A stretch of 64,000 nucleotides of DNA from Microbacterium sp. CGR2. Lineage in GTDB: Bacteria > Actinomycetota > Actinomycetes > Actinomycetales > Microbacteriaceae. The stretch is taken from positions 310,001 through 374,000 of the forward strand of contig NZ_RBHX01000001.1 of assembly GCF_003626735.1 (NCBI RefSeq), read 5' to 3'. Positions 23,907 to 31,639 of this stretch are shown here, piece by piece. Within the stretch, counting starts at the first letter, position 1. The number at the start of each line of letters is the position of its first letter. Below the pieces are notes generated by a model. The model saw only the letters and a program-made list of their open reading frames with translations, did no database searches and was not told the DNA's origin. The translations under genes and the position numbers were made by a program.

Positions 23907-24653
23907 ATGGCGAACGGACGACGACCGGCGAAGCGGGCCGGCAAGGGCACACCGGTACGCCGGAACAAAGCCGCCCCCGCCGAGCGGTTCCCGCCCCGGA
24001 AGCCCGGGCAGAAGACGGCCAAGAAGAACGAACCGGTCGTCTTCGATGCCTCCCCCGAGTCCGAAGAACCCCGCACCTTCCGCCTCGGTGTCGTCCCCGG
24101 CGCCACCCCGGGGAAGTGGATCGGCGCCTGGAAGCAGCGGATGCCGCAGGTGCCGCTCGAACTCATCCCGGTGGACCCTGCCGAGCAGCGAACCGCCATC
24201 GACGCGGTCGACGCGGCCCTCGTGCGCCTGCCGCTCGACGATCCCTCGCTGCACATCATCTCGCTCTACGACGAGGTCTCCGTGGTGGTCGCCGCCGTCG
24301 ACTCTCACCTGATGGCGGCCGAAGAGCTCACCGCCGCGGATCTCGAGGGCGAAGTCGTGATCGCGCTCACCGACGATGTCCTCGGCCCCGTCGACCTCCC
24401 GGGGACCACGGCGGCCCGATTCGCCGCCCTTCCCACCGACGAGGCGATCGCCACCGCGGCGACCGGAGTCGGCATCGTGATCGTGCCGATGTCGCTGGCC
24501 CGCCTGCACCACCGCAAGGACGCCGATCAGCGGCGACTCGTCGACGGCCCGCTTTCGACCGTCGCCCTGGTCTGGCCGCGTGAGCGCACCACACCCGACG
24601 TGGAGACTTTCGTGGGCATCGTCCGCGGCCGCACCGCGAACTCGTCGCGGTGA
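23907..24653 (+). CDS. LysR-type substrate-binding domain protein without HTH
   Basis: A 248-residue protein. Residues 65-245 resemble the periplasmic-binding-like effector domain of LysR regulators (TFRLGVVPGATPGKWIGAW, IISLYDEVSVVVAAVDSHL, ATGVGIVIVPMSLARL). The winged helix-turn-helix is missing; in its place is a basic, disordered N-terminal tail of about 45 residues rich in Arg, Lys and Pro. It might bind nucleic acid through that tail or act as a ligand-binding partner. This arrangement recurs in Microbacteriaceae annotations as far as I recall. Confidence 0.75.
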   Translation: MANGRRPAKRAGKGTPVRRNKAAPAERFPPRKPGQKTAKKNEPVVFDASPESEEPRTFRLGVVPGATPGKWIGAWKQRMPQVPLELIPVDPAEQRTAIDAVDAALVRLPLDDPSLHIISLYDEVSVVVAAVDSHLMAAEELTAADLEGEVVIALTDDVLGPVDLPGTTAARFAALPTDEAIATAATGVGIVIVPMSLARLHHRKDADQRRLVDGPLSTVALVWPRERTTPDVETFVGIVRGRTANSSR

Positions 24654-24683
24654 CGCCGGCGCAGGAGCACCCTGCGCGATCGT

Positions 24684-24689
24684 TAGAAT
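24684..24689 (+). promoter_or_regulatory. -10 hexamer TAGAAT
   Basis: TAGAAT ends 6 nt before the ATG at 24696. It is close to the TANNAT consensus and predicts a leaderless mRNA. Confidence 0.55.
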
Positions 24690-24695
24690 CTCCTG

Positions 24696-25412
24696 ATGGC
24701 CTCGCTTCTCTACGTCTGCGTGCGACCCGAGACCGGGGCGGCGGATGCTGAGCACGCCTCCTTCCGGCGCGCACTCGGCGTCGACGTGGTCGATCGGCTC
24801 GATCTGCTGCAGACGTCACTCGATCCTGCCCATCTGCGGGGCTATCGCGGGATCGTCGTGGGAGGCTCGCCCTTCAATGTCACCGACGAGGAGAAGTCCC
24901 CGGTGCAGGCGCGCGTCGAAGCGAACCTGGAGGCGCTCGCCCGCGCCGCGATCGCCTCGGACATCGCCGCCTTCTTCACCTGCTTCAGCATCGGTGTCGT
25001 CACGCGGATGCTGGGCGGGACTGTCGTCACGGACATGCCCGAGTCCGCCAGCGCGACGGTGATCGACACCACTCCCGAGGGTTCCGCAGACCCGGTCTTC
25101 GGCCCGAGCGCACCGGCGCTGACCGTGTTCACCGCCCACAAGGAGAGCGCGATCGACACCCCGCCCGGCGCTGTGCTGCTCGCGACGAACGCCGCCTGCC
25201 CGGTGCAGGCCTACCGCGTGGGAACCCACCTCTACGCGGCGCAGTTCCACCCCGAGCCCACGCCGCGCGACTTCGCCGACCGCATGACGTTCTACCGCAC
25301 GACCGGCTACTTCGACCCGACGGAGTTCGATCGGGTGCAGGGGCAGGTGCTGGCGGCATCCGTCACCGAGGGTGCCGCACTCCTGCGTCGCTTCGCCGAG
25401 GCGTTCGGCTGA
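24696..25412 (+). CDS. Class I glutamine amidotransferase-like protein
   Basis: A 238-residue stand-alone GATase1 domain, similar to the glutaminase half of GMP synthase. The nucleophile Cys is in FFTCFSIGVV and the His/Glu pair in QFHPEPTPRDF. The oxyanion strand is IVVGGSPFNVTD. No synthetase domain is attached and no partner gene is adjacent, so the true acceptor is unknown; related proteins act on gamma-glutamyl compounds. Length fits the family. Confidence 0.85.
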   Translation: MASLLYVCVRPETGAADAEHASFRRALGVDVVDRLDLLQTSLDPAHLRGYRGIVVGGSPFNVTDEEKSPVQARVEANLEALARAAIASDIAAFFTCFSIGVVTRMLGGTVVTDMPESASATVIDTTPEGSADPVFGPSAPALTVFTAHKESAIDTPPGAVLLATNAACPVQAYRVGTHLYAAQFHPEPTPRDFADRMTFYRTTGYFDPTEFDRVQGQVLAASVTEGAALLRRFAEAFG

Positions 25413-25424
25413 TCCGGCCGCGAC

Positions 25425-25892
25425 TCAGGCGCCGGAGCCGAGCAGCAGCGGCACGCGCTCACGGAGGTAGTCCGCCAACGGCATGAACCCGCCCGCCGCG
25501 CTCCACCGCACCGACGGCACCCCGTCCATCATGGCGAGCGGACCGGACGAGCCCCCGGCATCCACCGCGGCGACGTCGATCACACTCCACCCCACGTGGA
25601 CGACGTCGCCCTCGCCGAATCCACCGCGAAGCGCCTCGGCCCGACGCTCAGCCCTGGCACGCGCCGACTCCGCCGTGTAGCCCCGGCGTCCGGGATCGGC
25701 GGCGCGGAGCACTTCCGCCGTCGACAGCACCTTCGTCTCGGTCAGCAGCAGTACGCCGAGGTGCCATGCCGATCCGACGGGTACGATGCGTCGGCCCCCC
25801 CAGCGCGATTCACGCTGCTCGCCGAGACCTTCGCGGGGTGCACCAGCCAGGTCGCGCGCAGCCTGCGCCAGGAGATCGGATGCGGTCGTCAC
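25425..25892 (-). CDS. Hypothetical protein, 155 aa
   Basis: No family is recognised. The sequence opens VTTASDLLAQAARDLAGAPR and has the conserved-looking blocks RIVPVGSAWHLGVLLLTETK and ARAERRAEALRGGFGEGDVVH. It lacks a signal peptide and membrane helices. Its GTG start overlaps the antiporter stop by 4 nt (GTGA), so it is translationally coupled to that transporter and could be an accessory cytoplasmic subunit. This is inference from position only. Confidence 0.7.
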   Translation of the reverse strand: MTTASDLLAQAARDLAGAPREGLGEQRESRWGGRRIVPVGSAWHLGVLLLTETKVLSTAEVLRAADPGRRGYTAESARARAERRAEALRGGFGEGDVVHVGWSVIDVAAVDAGGSSGPLAMMDGVPSVRWSAAGGFMPLADYLRERVPLLLGSGA

Positions 25893-27103
25893 AGTTCTCC
25901 CTGCGGCACCTCACGAGGCGGCGGTGGGCCGACGAACAGCTCCGGCTCGCCTCGCAGCGTCATGCCGATCAGCGGATACAGGAGGACCGACAGCATCCCG
26001 GCGCCGACGAGCGCGGCTGCGGTGCCCGTGTCGAGCATGTCCTGGTCGACACCGATCGCGGTGACGGCGACGATGATCGGCAGCCCGGTCGCGGCGAGCA
26101 GTCCTAGAGAGGCGCGATCGCGCACCGACGACCCCGCCGGCGCAGAGAGCTGGGCCGCCGACCCGCGGATGATCAGCAGCGCGATCAGGAAGACCGGCAC
26201 CAGGCCGAGCGCGGCGGGGGAGGTGACAAGCGCCTCGAGGTCGAAGGTGACTCCGGTGTAGAGGAAGAAGATCGGGACGAGGAAACCGAACGCGATCGCC
26301 TCGATCTTGCTCTCGATCTCCTCCGCATCCTTCTGGGGCGCTCGCGCCATGATGATCCGCCACACCGCCCCCGCCACGAACGCACCGAGCAGCATGTCGA
26401 GGTCGAGCATCACGCTGAGGCCCACCAGCGCGGCGATCAGCAGCACCACGAAACGCACACCGAACTGGTCGGATGTGTGCAGCGTCGCACGGACGAACCG
26501 GTGCAGTCGTCCGTGCGGCATCCGGTGGGCGACGAGCACGGTGAGCCCCGCCAGCACCACGAAGGCCAGCAGAACGGCGGTTGCGAGAGGTGTTGCGCGC
26601 GTGCTCAGGAAGATCGAGATCGCGATGAGGGGCAGGAATTCTCCCACGGCGCCCACGGCGCTGATGGCCTTTCCGAAAGGCGTCCCGAGCTCTCCGGCAT
26701 CGCGCAGGATCGGCATCAGCGTGCCGAGCGCCGTGGAACTCAGCGCGATGCCGATGACGACCATCCCCTCCCCGGGGGCGAAGAAGAAGCCGACCCCGAT
26801 GCCCAGGATCACGCTGAGGAGCCACCCGAGCGACGCGCGCGCCAGCGGTTTCCCGGACACGGCGCGGAAGTCGATCTCGGACCCGGCGACGAAGAACAGC
26901 ACCGCGAGTCCGAAGTCGCTGAGCTTCTCGAGAAGCTCGCCCGGCTCGACCCAGCCGAACACTGCAGGACCGACGAGGATGCCGAGCAGGAGCTCGAACA
27001 CGATGATCGGCACCCGTACGATCCGACGCATTCCTCGGGCGAGGAGCGGCGCAGCGACAGCCAGCAGGGGGATCAGCACCAGGGCCACGTCGCTCGCTTC
27101 CAC
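25889..27103 (-). CDS. Kef-type cation:proton antiporter (CPA2)
   Basis: A 404-residue membrane protein with about twelve helices, the CPA2 (Na/H exchanger) core without the C-terminal RCK/TrkA-N domain of full KefB/C. Family marks are VFELLLGILVGPAVFGW near helix 2-3 and FFVAGSEIDFRAV in helix 4. Ion-binding Asp residues are likely in LMLDLDMLLGAFVAGAVWR. The GTG at 27103 is selected because TACTCT ends 6 nt upstream and residues upstream look random. A coupled downstream gene may supply a soluble partner. Confidence 0.88.
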   Translation of the reverse strand: MEASDVALVLIPLLAVAAPLLARGMRRIVRVPIIVFELLLGILVGPAVFGWVEPGELLEKLSDFGLAVLFFVAGSEIDFRAVSGKPLARASLGWLLSVILGIGVGFFFAPGEGMVVIGIALSSTALGTLMPILRDAGELGTPFGKAISAVGAVGEFLPLIAISIFLSTRATPLATAVLLAFVVLAGLTVLVAHRMPHGRLHRFVRATLHTSDQFGVRFVVLLIAALVGLSVMLDLDMLLGAFVAGAVWRIIMARAPQKDAEEIESKIEAIAFGFLVPIFFLYTGVTFDLEALVTSPAALGLVPVFLIALLIIRGSAAQLSAPAGSSVRDRASLGLLAATGLPIIVAVTAIGVDQDMLDTGTAAALVGAGMLSVLLYPLIGMTLRGEPELFVGPPPPREVPQGEL

Positions 27104-27109
27104 GGTCTC

Positions 27110-27115
27110 AGAGTA
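27110..27115 (-). promoter_or_regulatory. -10 hexamer TACTCT of the antiporter gene
   Basis: On the minus strand TACTCT ends 6 nt before the GTG at 27103, which decides the start in favour of this GTG. Confidence 0.5.
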
Positions 27116-27187
27116 GCGAGTCGGTGGCGCGATTCGCCCGCCCGCCGCATCCACGGCAGAATCGATGCACACCCTCGAGGAGCCCCC

Positions 27188-28039
27188 ATGTCACAGCCCG
27201 ATACCGCCCGCCTCCTGATCGCCTGCGATGATCAGCCCGGCATCGTCGCGGCGGTCGCCGGAGTGCTCGCCCAGCACGGTGCCAACATCATCTCGCTCGA
27301 CCAGCATTCGACCGACTCCGAGGGTGGTCGCTTCTTCCAGCGCACGGTGATCCACCTGGATGGCCTCGCCGCCGCCCGGCCTGCGCTCGAGGCGGACCTC
27401 TCCGTCGTCGCCGAGCGTTTCGGCATGGAGTGGTCGCTGCACGACGTCGCCCGGCGCAAGCGGGTCGCGATCTTCGTCTCGAAGTACGACCACTGCCTGA
27501 TGGAGCTGCTGTGGCGCACGCAGCGCGGACAGCTCGACGTCGACATCACCATGGTCGTGTCCAACCACCCCGACCTCGCCGGCGCCGTGCGGTCGTTCGG
27601 CGTTCCCTTCGTGCACATCCCGTCCGGTGACAAGGCGGCCATGGAGCAGCGTCAGCTGGAACTGCTCCAGGGCAACGTCGACCTCGTCGTCCTGGCCCGC
27701 TACATGCAGATCCTCACCGACGACTTCATCGGGCGGCTCGGCGCCCCCGTGATCAACATCCATCACTCGTTCCTGCCCGCGTTCATCGGCGCGAACCCCT
27801 ATGCGCGCGCCAAGGAACGGGGCGTCAAGCTGATCGGCGCGACCGCCCACTATGCGACCGCCGACCTCGACGAAGGACCCATCATCGAGCAGGACGTCAC
27901 CCGCGTCACGCACTCCGAGTCGGCGGCCGAGCTGCAGAACCGCGGCGCCGATGTCGAGCGCCTCGTCCTGGCCCGTGCCGTGCAGTGGCACGCCGAGGAC
28001 CGCGTGATCGTCCACGGGAAGTCGACCGTCATCCTGTAG
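27188..28039 (+). CDS. purU: Formyltetrahydrofolate deformylase
   Basis: A 283-residue enzyme that hydrolyses 10-formyl-THF to formate and THF, balancing one-carbon pools and feeding formate to purine synthesis. An N-terminal ACT domain (ARLLIACDDQPGIVAAVAGV) is followed by the formyltransferase fold with the catalytic set Asn-His-Asp: VINIHHSFLPAF and TAHYATADLDEGPIIEQD. The ATG at 27188 has GAGGAG upstream; the longer reading frame is spurious. Length matches PurU. Confidence 0.95.
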   Translation: MSQPDTARLLIACDDQPGIVAAVAGVLAQHGANIISLDQHSTDSEGGRFFQRTVIHLDGLAAARPALEADLSVVAERFGMEWSLHDVARRKRVAIFVSKYDHCLMELLWRTQRGQLDVDITMVVSNHPDLAGAVRSFGVPFVHIPSGDKAAMEQRQLELLQGNVDLVVLARYMQILTDDFIGRLGAPVINIHHSFLPAFIGANPYARAKERGVKLIGATAHYATADLDEGPIIEQDVTRVTHSESAAELQNRGADVERLVLARAVQWHAEDRVIVHGKSTVIL

Positions 28040-28090
28040 AGACGTCGTTCCGGTCAGGCCCGGCGCTCTTCCAAGCCCGCTGGCCCCTTC

Positions 28091-28175
28091 GGGTCGCAGT
28101 TCTGGCCGTCTGACGAGCCTGGAAGCGGCGAAAACTGCGACCGGAACCAGCGGGTCGCGGCAGAAACTGCGACCC
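28091..28175. repeat. Cluster of three GGTCGCAGTT / AACTGCGACC repeats
   Basis: GGGTCGCAGTT at 28091-28101 and two inverted copies, AACTGCGACC at 28133-28142 and AACTGCGACCC at 28165-28175, lie in the 140-bp gap between the convergent purU and nitronate monooxygenase genes. They can form alternative hairpins and may be REP-type elements that also end transcription in both directions. No gene is present in the gap. Confidence 0.6.
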
Positions 28176-28181
28176 GAGCGA

Positions 28182-29228
28182 CTAACGACCGTCCGGCACC
28201 CCGGCGAGAAGCTCCGCGAACACGGCGGCGGCAGTCTCCGCTGTGGCGAGCGGAGCGGCCTGTCCCATCCACAACGACTGCATCTCGCTCAGCCCCTGCT
28301 CCCCCGCGGCGGCGCGGAAGCGGCCGGTCAGCCAGTTCTGCATCGGGAACGGAGCGATCGTGCCGCTCGCCTCGATCGCCCGCACCGTTCGGTTGCGGGC
28401 GCCTCGCGCGAGCCGGCCGCTCATCGCCCGAGTGAGCACCGTCTCATCGGCGGCTGTTGCGCGAATCGCCGCCCGGTGCGCGTCGGTGGCCGCTGATTCG
28501 ACGGTGGCGAGGAACGCGGTGCCGACCTGGACACCGGAGGCTCCGAGCGCCATGGCCGCAGCAACGCCCCGCCGATCGGCGATGCCGCCGGCGGCGATCA
28601 CGGGCACATCGACCGAATCGACCACCTGCGGCACGAGCGCGAAGGTGCCGACGAGGGAATCCTCGGCGGGGCGAAGGAAGGACACGCGATGCCCCGCCGC
28701 TTCCATGCCGGTCGCGACGATCGCATCGACGCCGCCCTCGGCGAGCGCGACCGCTTCAGCGACGGTGGTGGCCGTTCCGACCACGCGGATGCTGCGGCGT
28801 CGAGCCTCGTTGATGAGCTCGGCGGACGGGACCCCGAAGACGACGCTGAGCACCGCGGGAGCCACGTCCCAGATGGCCTCGAGCTGCTCGTCGAGAGGCG
28901 GCAGGTACCGTTCCGGCCGGGCAGGCACCTCGACGCCGACCGCTTGGAAGAAGGGCTCCAGCGCCTGAGCGAACATGGTGTGCTGCGGGTTCGGGACGAC
29001 CTCGTCGCCCCGGGGCAGCCAGATGTTCAGTCCGAAGGGCCGGTCGGTCGCGGCGCGCAGCGCGGCGCCGGTCGCGCGGATGCGGTCGGCGTCGTAGCCG
29101 TACAGCCCATAGGAGCCGAAGCCACCCGCGTCGCTCACGGCGGCGGTCAGTGCCACGGACGAGAGCCCGCCGTACGGGCCGAGGAGGATCGGATGCTCGA
29201 CGCCGAACAGGGCGCGCAGGTCACTCAT
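28182..29228 (-). CDS. Nitronate monooxygenase family flavoprotein
   Basis: A 348-residue FMN TIM-barrel enzyme of the 2-nitropropane dioxygenase/enoyl-ACP reductase II superfamily. Marks are HPILLGPYGGLSSVALTAAV at the N-terminus, VATGMEAAGHR holding the catalytic His, IAAGGIADRRGVAAAMALGA for FMN phosphate and GVQVGTAFLAT. It is predicted to oxidise alkyl nitronates, although substrates in the family vary. TAGCCT lies 6 nt before the ATG. It is convergent with purU. Confidence 0.88.
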   Translation of the reverse strand: MSDLRALFGVEHPILLGPYGGLSSVALTAAVSDAGGFGSYGLYGYDADRIRATGAALRAATDRPFGLNIWLPRGDEVVPNPQHTMFAQALEPFFQAVGVEVPARPERYLPPLDEQLEAIWDVAPAVLSVVFGVPSAELINEARRRSIRVVGTATTVAEAVALAEGGVDAIVATGMEAAGHRVSFLRPAEDSLVGTFALVPQVVDSVDVPVIAAGGIADRRGVAAAMALGASGVQVGTAFLATVESAATDAHRAAIRATAADETVLTRAMSGRLARGARNRTVRAIEASGTIAPFPMQNWLTGRFRAAAGEQGLSEMQSLWMGQAAPLATAETAAAVFAELLAGVPDGR

Positions 29229-29234
29229 GCTTCG

Positions 29235-29240
29235 AGGCTA
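29235..29240 (-). promoter_or_regulatory. -10 hexamer TAGCCT of the nitronate monooxygenase gene
   Basis: On the minus strand TAGCCT ends 6 nt before the ATG at 29228. No Shine-Dalgarno is visible. Confidence 0.5.
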
Positions 29241-29339
29241 ACCGGGACCGGGCGCCCGGGCGCCGTTTCGAACCGCGCGCCCGGGCCCGCCCTGGCGTCG
29301 AACGCGACCGTTCGCACGATTCGGAACAGCGGGAACTGT

Positions 29340-29345
29340 TACCCT
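29340..29345 (+). promoter_or_regulatory. -10 hexamer TACCCT
   Basis: TACCCT ends 6 nt before the ATG of the small DUF6412-like gene at 29352. Confidence 0.45.
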
Positions 29346-29351
29346 CGCTGC

Positions 29352-29624
29352 ATGAGCGAGTGGTTCGGGCAGGTGATGAGTTTCGTCGCGACCGCGCTCG
29401 GGCTCGTCGCGATGCCCGATGCCGCGGCCCTGGGTGTCGCGATCGCGCTCCTCGCCGTGACCGCTCTCACGCTCGCCGTCGTGCTGAGCGTGCGCCAGGT
29501 CCCCCGCGCCGATGAGCCACATCCGTTGCGCGCCATCGACGTCGGGGCGCTTCTCACTCAGAGCGATCCGGATGCCGCCGGGCATCCGCGTCCGCGGGCG
29601 CCGGGAGTCGCGGCCGCCGCGTAG
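29352..29624 (+). CDS. Small membrane protein (DUF6412-like) upstream of YidC
   Basis: A 90-residue protein with one or two hydrophobic segments (about residues 7-20 and 23-46) and a Pro/Ala-rich C-terminal tail. Position directly before a short YidC gene, and the general pattern, suit the DUF6412 family, but the name is from memory. The frame is open much further upstream, but the ATG at 29352 fits the TACCCT hexamer 6 nt before it. It probably forms an operon with yidC. Confidence 0.65.
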   Translation: MSEWFGQVMSFVATALGLVAMPDAAALGVAIALLAVTALTLAVVLSVRQVPRADEPHPLRAIDVGALLTQSDPDAAGHPRPRAPGVAAAA

Positions 29625-29687
29625 TCCGTTCGTACGGGATTGCGCGGCCTTCGCCGACCCTTCCCCTTTCGTCTCGAACGGACACTC

Positions 29688-30446
29688 ATGGACCCCTTTG
29701 CCTTTCCCCCTTTCGCCGCGCTCCTCGATGCCGCCTACGGTGCGCTGCTCGGCCTCTCCGACCTTCTCGAACCTCTCGCCGAAGCATCCGCTGCCGCCCT
29801 CGCCGTGGTGCTGGTGACGCTGCTGGTGCGGGCTCTCCTCATCCCCGTCGGCATCTCGCAGGCCAGGGCGGAGCAGACCAGAGCGCGCCTCGCGCCGCGG
29901 CTGCGCGAACTTCAACGCCGCTACAAGAAGAACCCGGAGCGCCTGCAGAAGGAGACTCTCGCGCTGTACCGCGACGAGAACACGTCGCCGTTCGCCGGGA
30001 TGCTGCCGGTGCTGGCGCAGGCCCCGGTGCTGGGCATCCTCTACACGCTGTTCATCCGGCCCGACATCGCCGGTCACGCGAACGAGCTGCTGACGCAGGA
30101 GCTGTTCGGCGCACCTCTGGGAACGAGCCTGGTCTCGGCGGTGTTCGGCGGAACGGCCGATCTCGCCACCCTCGCCGTCTTCGGCGCGCTCCTCGCCGTG
30201 ATCATCGCCGTCGCCGAGGTGACGCGCCGGGTGTTCCGCCCTGCGCCGGTCGAGGGTGACGATTCGCCGCTGAGCTCTCCCGCGATGCTGCGAGCCATGT
30301 CGGCCCTGCACTACCTGACCGCGGTGTTCGCGGTGTTCGTTCCGCTCGCCGCCGCGCTGTACCTCACCGTGACGGTCATCTGGACGCTGGTGCAGCGGGT
30401 CATCCTGCGGCGACGGTTCCCGCTTCCCACGCCCGTCCGGGCGTGA
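29688..30446 (+). CDS. Membrane protein insertase YidC/Oxa1 family, short form
   Basis: A 252-residue membrane protein with five hydrophobic segments. It has the 60KD_IMP core: TLLVRALLIPVGISQARAEQ with the conserved Arg of the hydrophilic groove, LRELQRRYKKNPERLQKET in the cytoplasmic hairpin, and AQAPVLGILYTLFI. It lacks the large periplasmic P1 domain of gammaproteobacterial YidC, as expected in Gram-positives. It is not next to rpmH/rnpA/jag, so it is a second, non-canonical insertase. ATG at 29688. Confidence 0.87.
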   Translation: MDPFAFPPFAALLDAAYGALLGLSDLLEPLAEASAAALAVVLVTLLVRALLIPVGISQARAEQTRARLAPRLRELQRRYKKNPERLQKETLALYRDENTSPFAGMLPVLAQAPVLGILYTLFIRPDIAGHANELLTQELFGAPLGTSLVSAVFGGTADLATLAVFGALLAVIIAVAEVTRRVFRPAPVEGDDSPLSSPAMLRAMSALHYLTAVFAVFVPLAAALYLTVTVIWTLVQRVILRRRFPLPTPVRA

Positions 30447-30475
30447 ACACCATCGCGCTTCCGGGATGAGTGCGG

Positions 30476-30481
30476 CAGGAT
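30476..30481 (+). promoter_or_regulatory. -10-like hexamer CAGGAT before a 29-codon ORF
   Basis: CAGGAT ends 6 nt before the ATG at 30488. The same hexamer and spacing occur before the starts at 10305 and 21931. Confidence 0.35.
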
Positions 30482-30487
30482 GGGCTG

Positions 30488-30577
30488 ATGTCGCAGCGTG
30501 GGGGCGGCATCGGGATGAGCGGAGGCAGCGGCACCTTCGAAGTCGTCCCCGACGGGCTGACCCCACCCGGGGAATGA
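30488..30577 (+). CDS. Candidate small protein, 29 aa
   Basis: The ATG at 30488 opens a 29-codon frame that begins MSQRGGGIGMSGGSGTFEVV and ends PDGLTPPGE. The -10-like CAGGAT stands 6 nt upstream, the spacing seen at many leaderless starts here. A second frame of 11 codons (MTRISENVYAE, 30574-30609) overlaps its stop by ATGA. The Gly-rich start and FEVVPDGL could be the remnant of an EspC-type secreted protein, but this is a guess. Coding status is unproven. Confidence 0.35.
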   Translation: MSQRGGGIGMSGGSGTFEVVPDGLTPPGE

Positions 30578-30634
30578 CCCGCATCTCGGAGAACGTGTAC
30601 GCCGAGTAGACGCGACCGGCGACCGAGCGCGCTT

Positions 30635-31552
30635 TCAGTCGGGCAGTGGGATGGGGGCGGTGAACGGCCCGGCCTCGTCGTCGCGTCGACGCTCACGCCG
30701 GACGCCGAGGGTGGTCCCGACGCTGGCGGCGATCACGAGCGCCACGGCCAGCATCCGCAGCACCGTCGCATCCTGCCCGAGGATGAGCCAGCCGGCGAGG
30801 GTCGCGAAGGCCGGCTCGAGACTGAGCAGCACACCGAACACCCGCTGGGGCAGGCGTCGCAGCGCCGCGAGCTCGAAGCTGTACGGAATGACGGATGAGA
30901 GCACCGCTGTGACGGCGGCGAGCAGAAGCAGCTGCATGTCGCCCGCGACGACGGACACCGTCGGGACGCCGACCGGCAGCAGGAGCACAGCCGCGACCAC
31001 CAGGCCCATCGCCAGCCCGCTGTTGCCCGGGATGAGGGCGCCGACCCGCGCGCTCATCCGGATGTACATCACCCAGAACCCGGCCGCCACCAGCGCGAAG
31101 GCCACGCCGAGCGGGTCCAGCGGATCCGAGCCGATCACGCCGTCGACGCCGAGCAGCGCCATCCCCAGGAGAGCGACACCCACCCAGACGGCGTCGCGGA
31201 GGCGGCGGGTGAGGACCGCGGCGAGCACGAGCGGTCCGAGGAACTCGATGGCGACGGCGGGTCCCAGCGGGATGCGATCGATCGCCGCATAGAAGAACCC
31301 GTTCATCGCGGCCAGCGAGACGCCGAAGAGCGTCGCTGCCAGCCACTGCGAGCGGGACCAGCGCCCGGGACGCGGGCGCACGATGACCACGAGCAGCAGT
31401 GCCGCGATCGCGACTCGCAGAGACGTGACGCCCCACGGGCCGAGCACCGGGAACAACTGCGCCGCGACGGCGGCTCCGAACGGAAGGGAGAGGCAGGAGG
31501 CGACGACGAGTGCGACTCCGACGAGGGAACCGGATGCCGCGGGCTTCTGCAC
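30635..31552 (-). CDS. EamA/RhtA-type transporter
   Basis: A 305-residue membrane protein with ten helices arranged as two EamA repeats (ATLFGVSLAAMNGFFYAAID in the first, ALRRLPQRVFGVLLSLEPAF in the second). The second repeat matches RhtA, the threonine/homoserine exporter, so amino-acid export is plausible. The GTG at 31552 follows a TAGGCT hexamer by 6 nt. A Pro/Asp tail ends the protein. Confidence 0.87.
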   Translation of the reverse strand: MQKPAASGSLVGVALVVASCLSLPFGAAVAAQLFPVLGPWGVTSLRVAIAALLLVVIVRPRPGRWSRSQWLAATLFGVSLAAMNGFFYAAIDRIPLGPAVAIEFLGPLVLAAVLTRRLRDAVWVGVALLGMALLGVDGVIGSDPLDPLGVAFALVAAGFWVMYIRMSARVGALIPGNSGLAMGLVVAAVLLLPVGVPTVSVVAGDMQLLLLAAVTAVLSSVIPYSFELAALRRLPQRVFGVLLSLEPAFATLAGWLILGQDATVLRMLAVALVIAASVGTTLGVRRERRRDDEAGPFTAPIPLPD

Positions 31553-31558
31553 CCGCCC

Positions 31559-31564
31559 AGCCTA
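31559..31564 (-). promoter_or_regulatory. -10 hexamer TAGGCT of the EamA gene
   Basis: On the minus strand TAGGCT ends 6 nt before the GTG at 31552; leaderless start likely. Confidence 0.5.
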
Positions 31565-31639
31565 TGCGGCGACGACGGGCTGTGCGGAACGGGGAGCGCC
31601 GCCGACCGGCGAGCGCTCCCCGTCAGAGACGTCTGGGCG

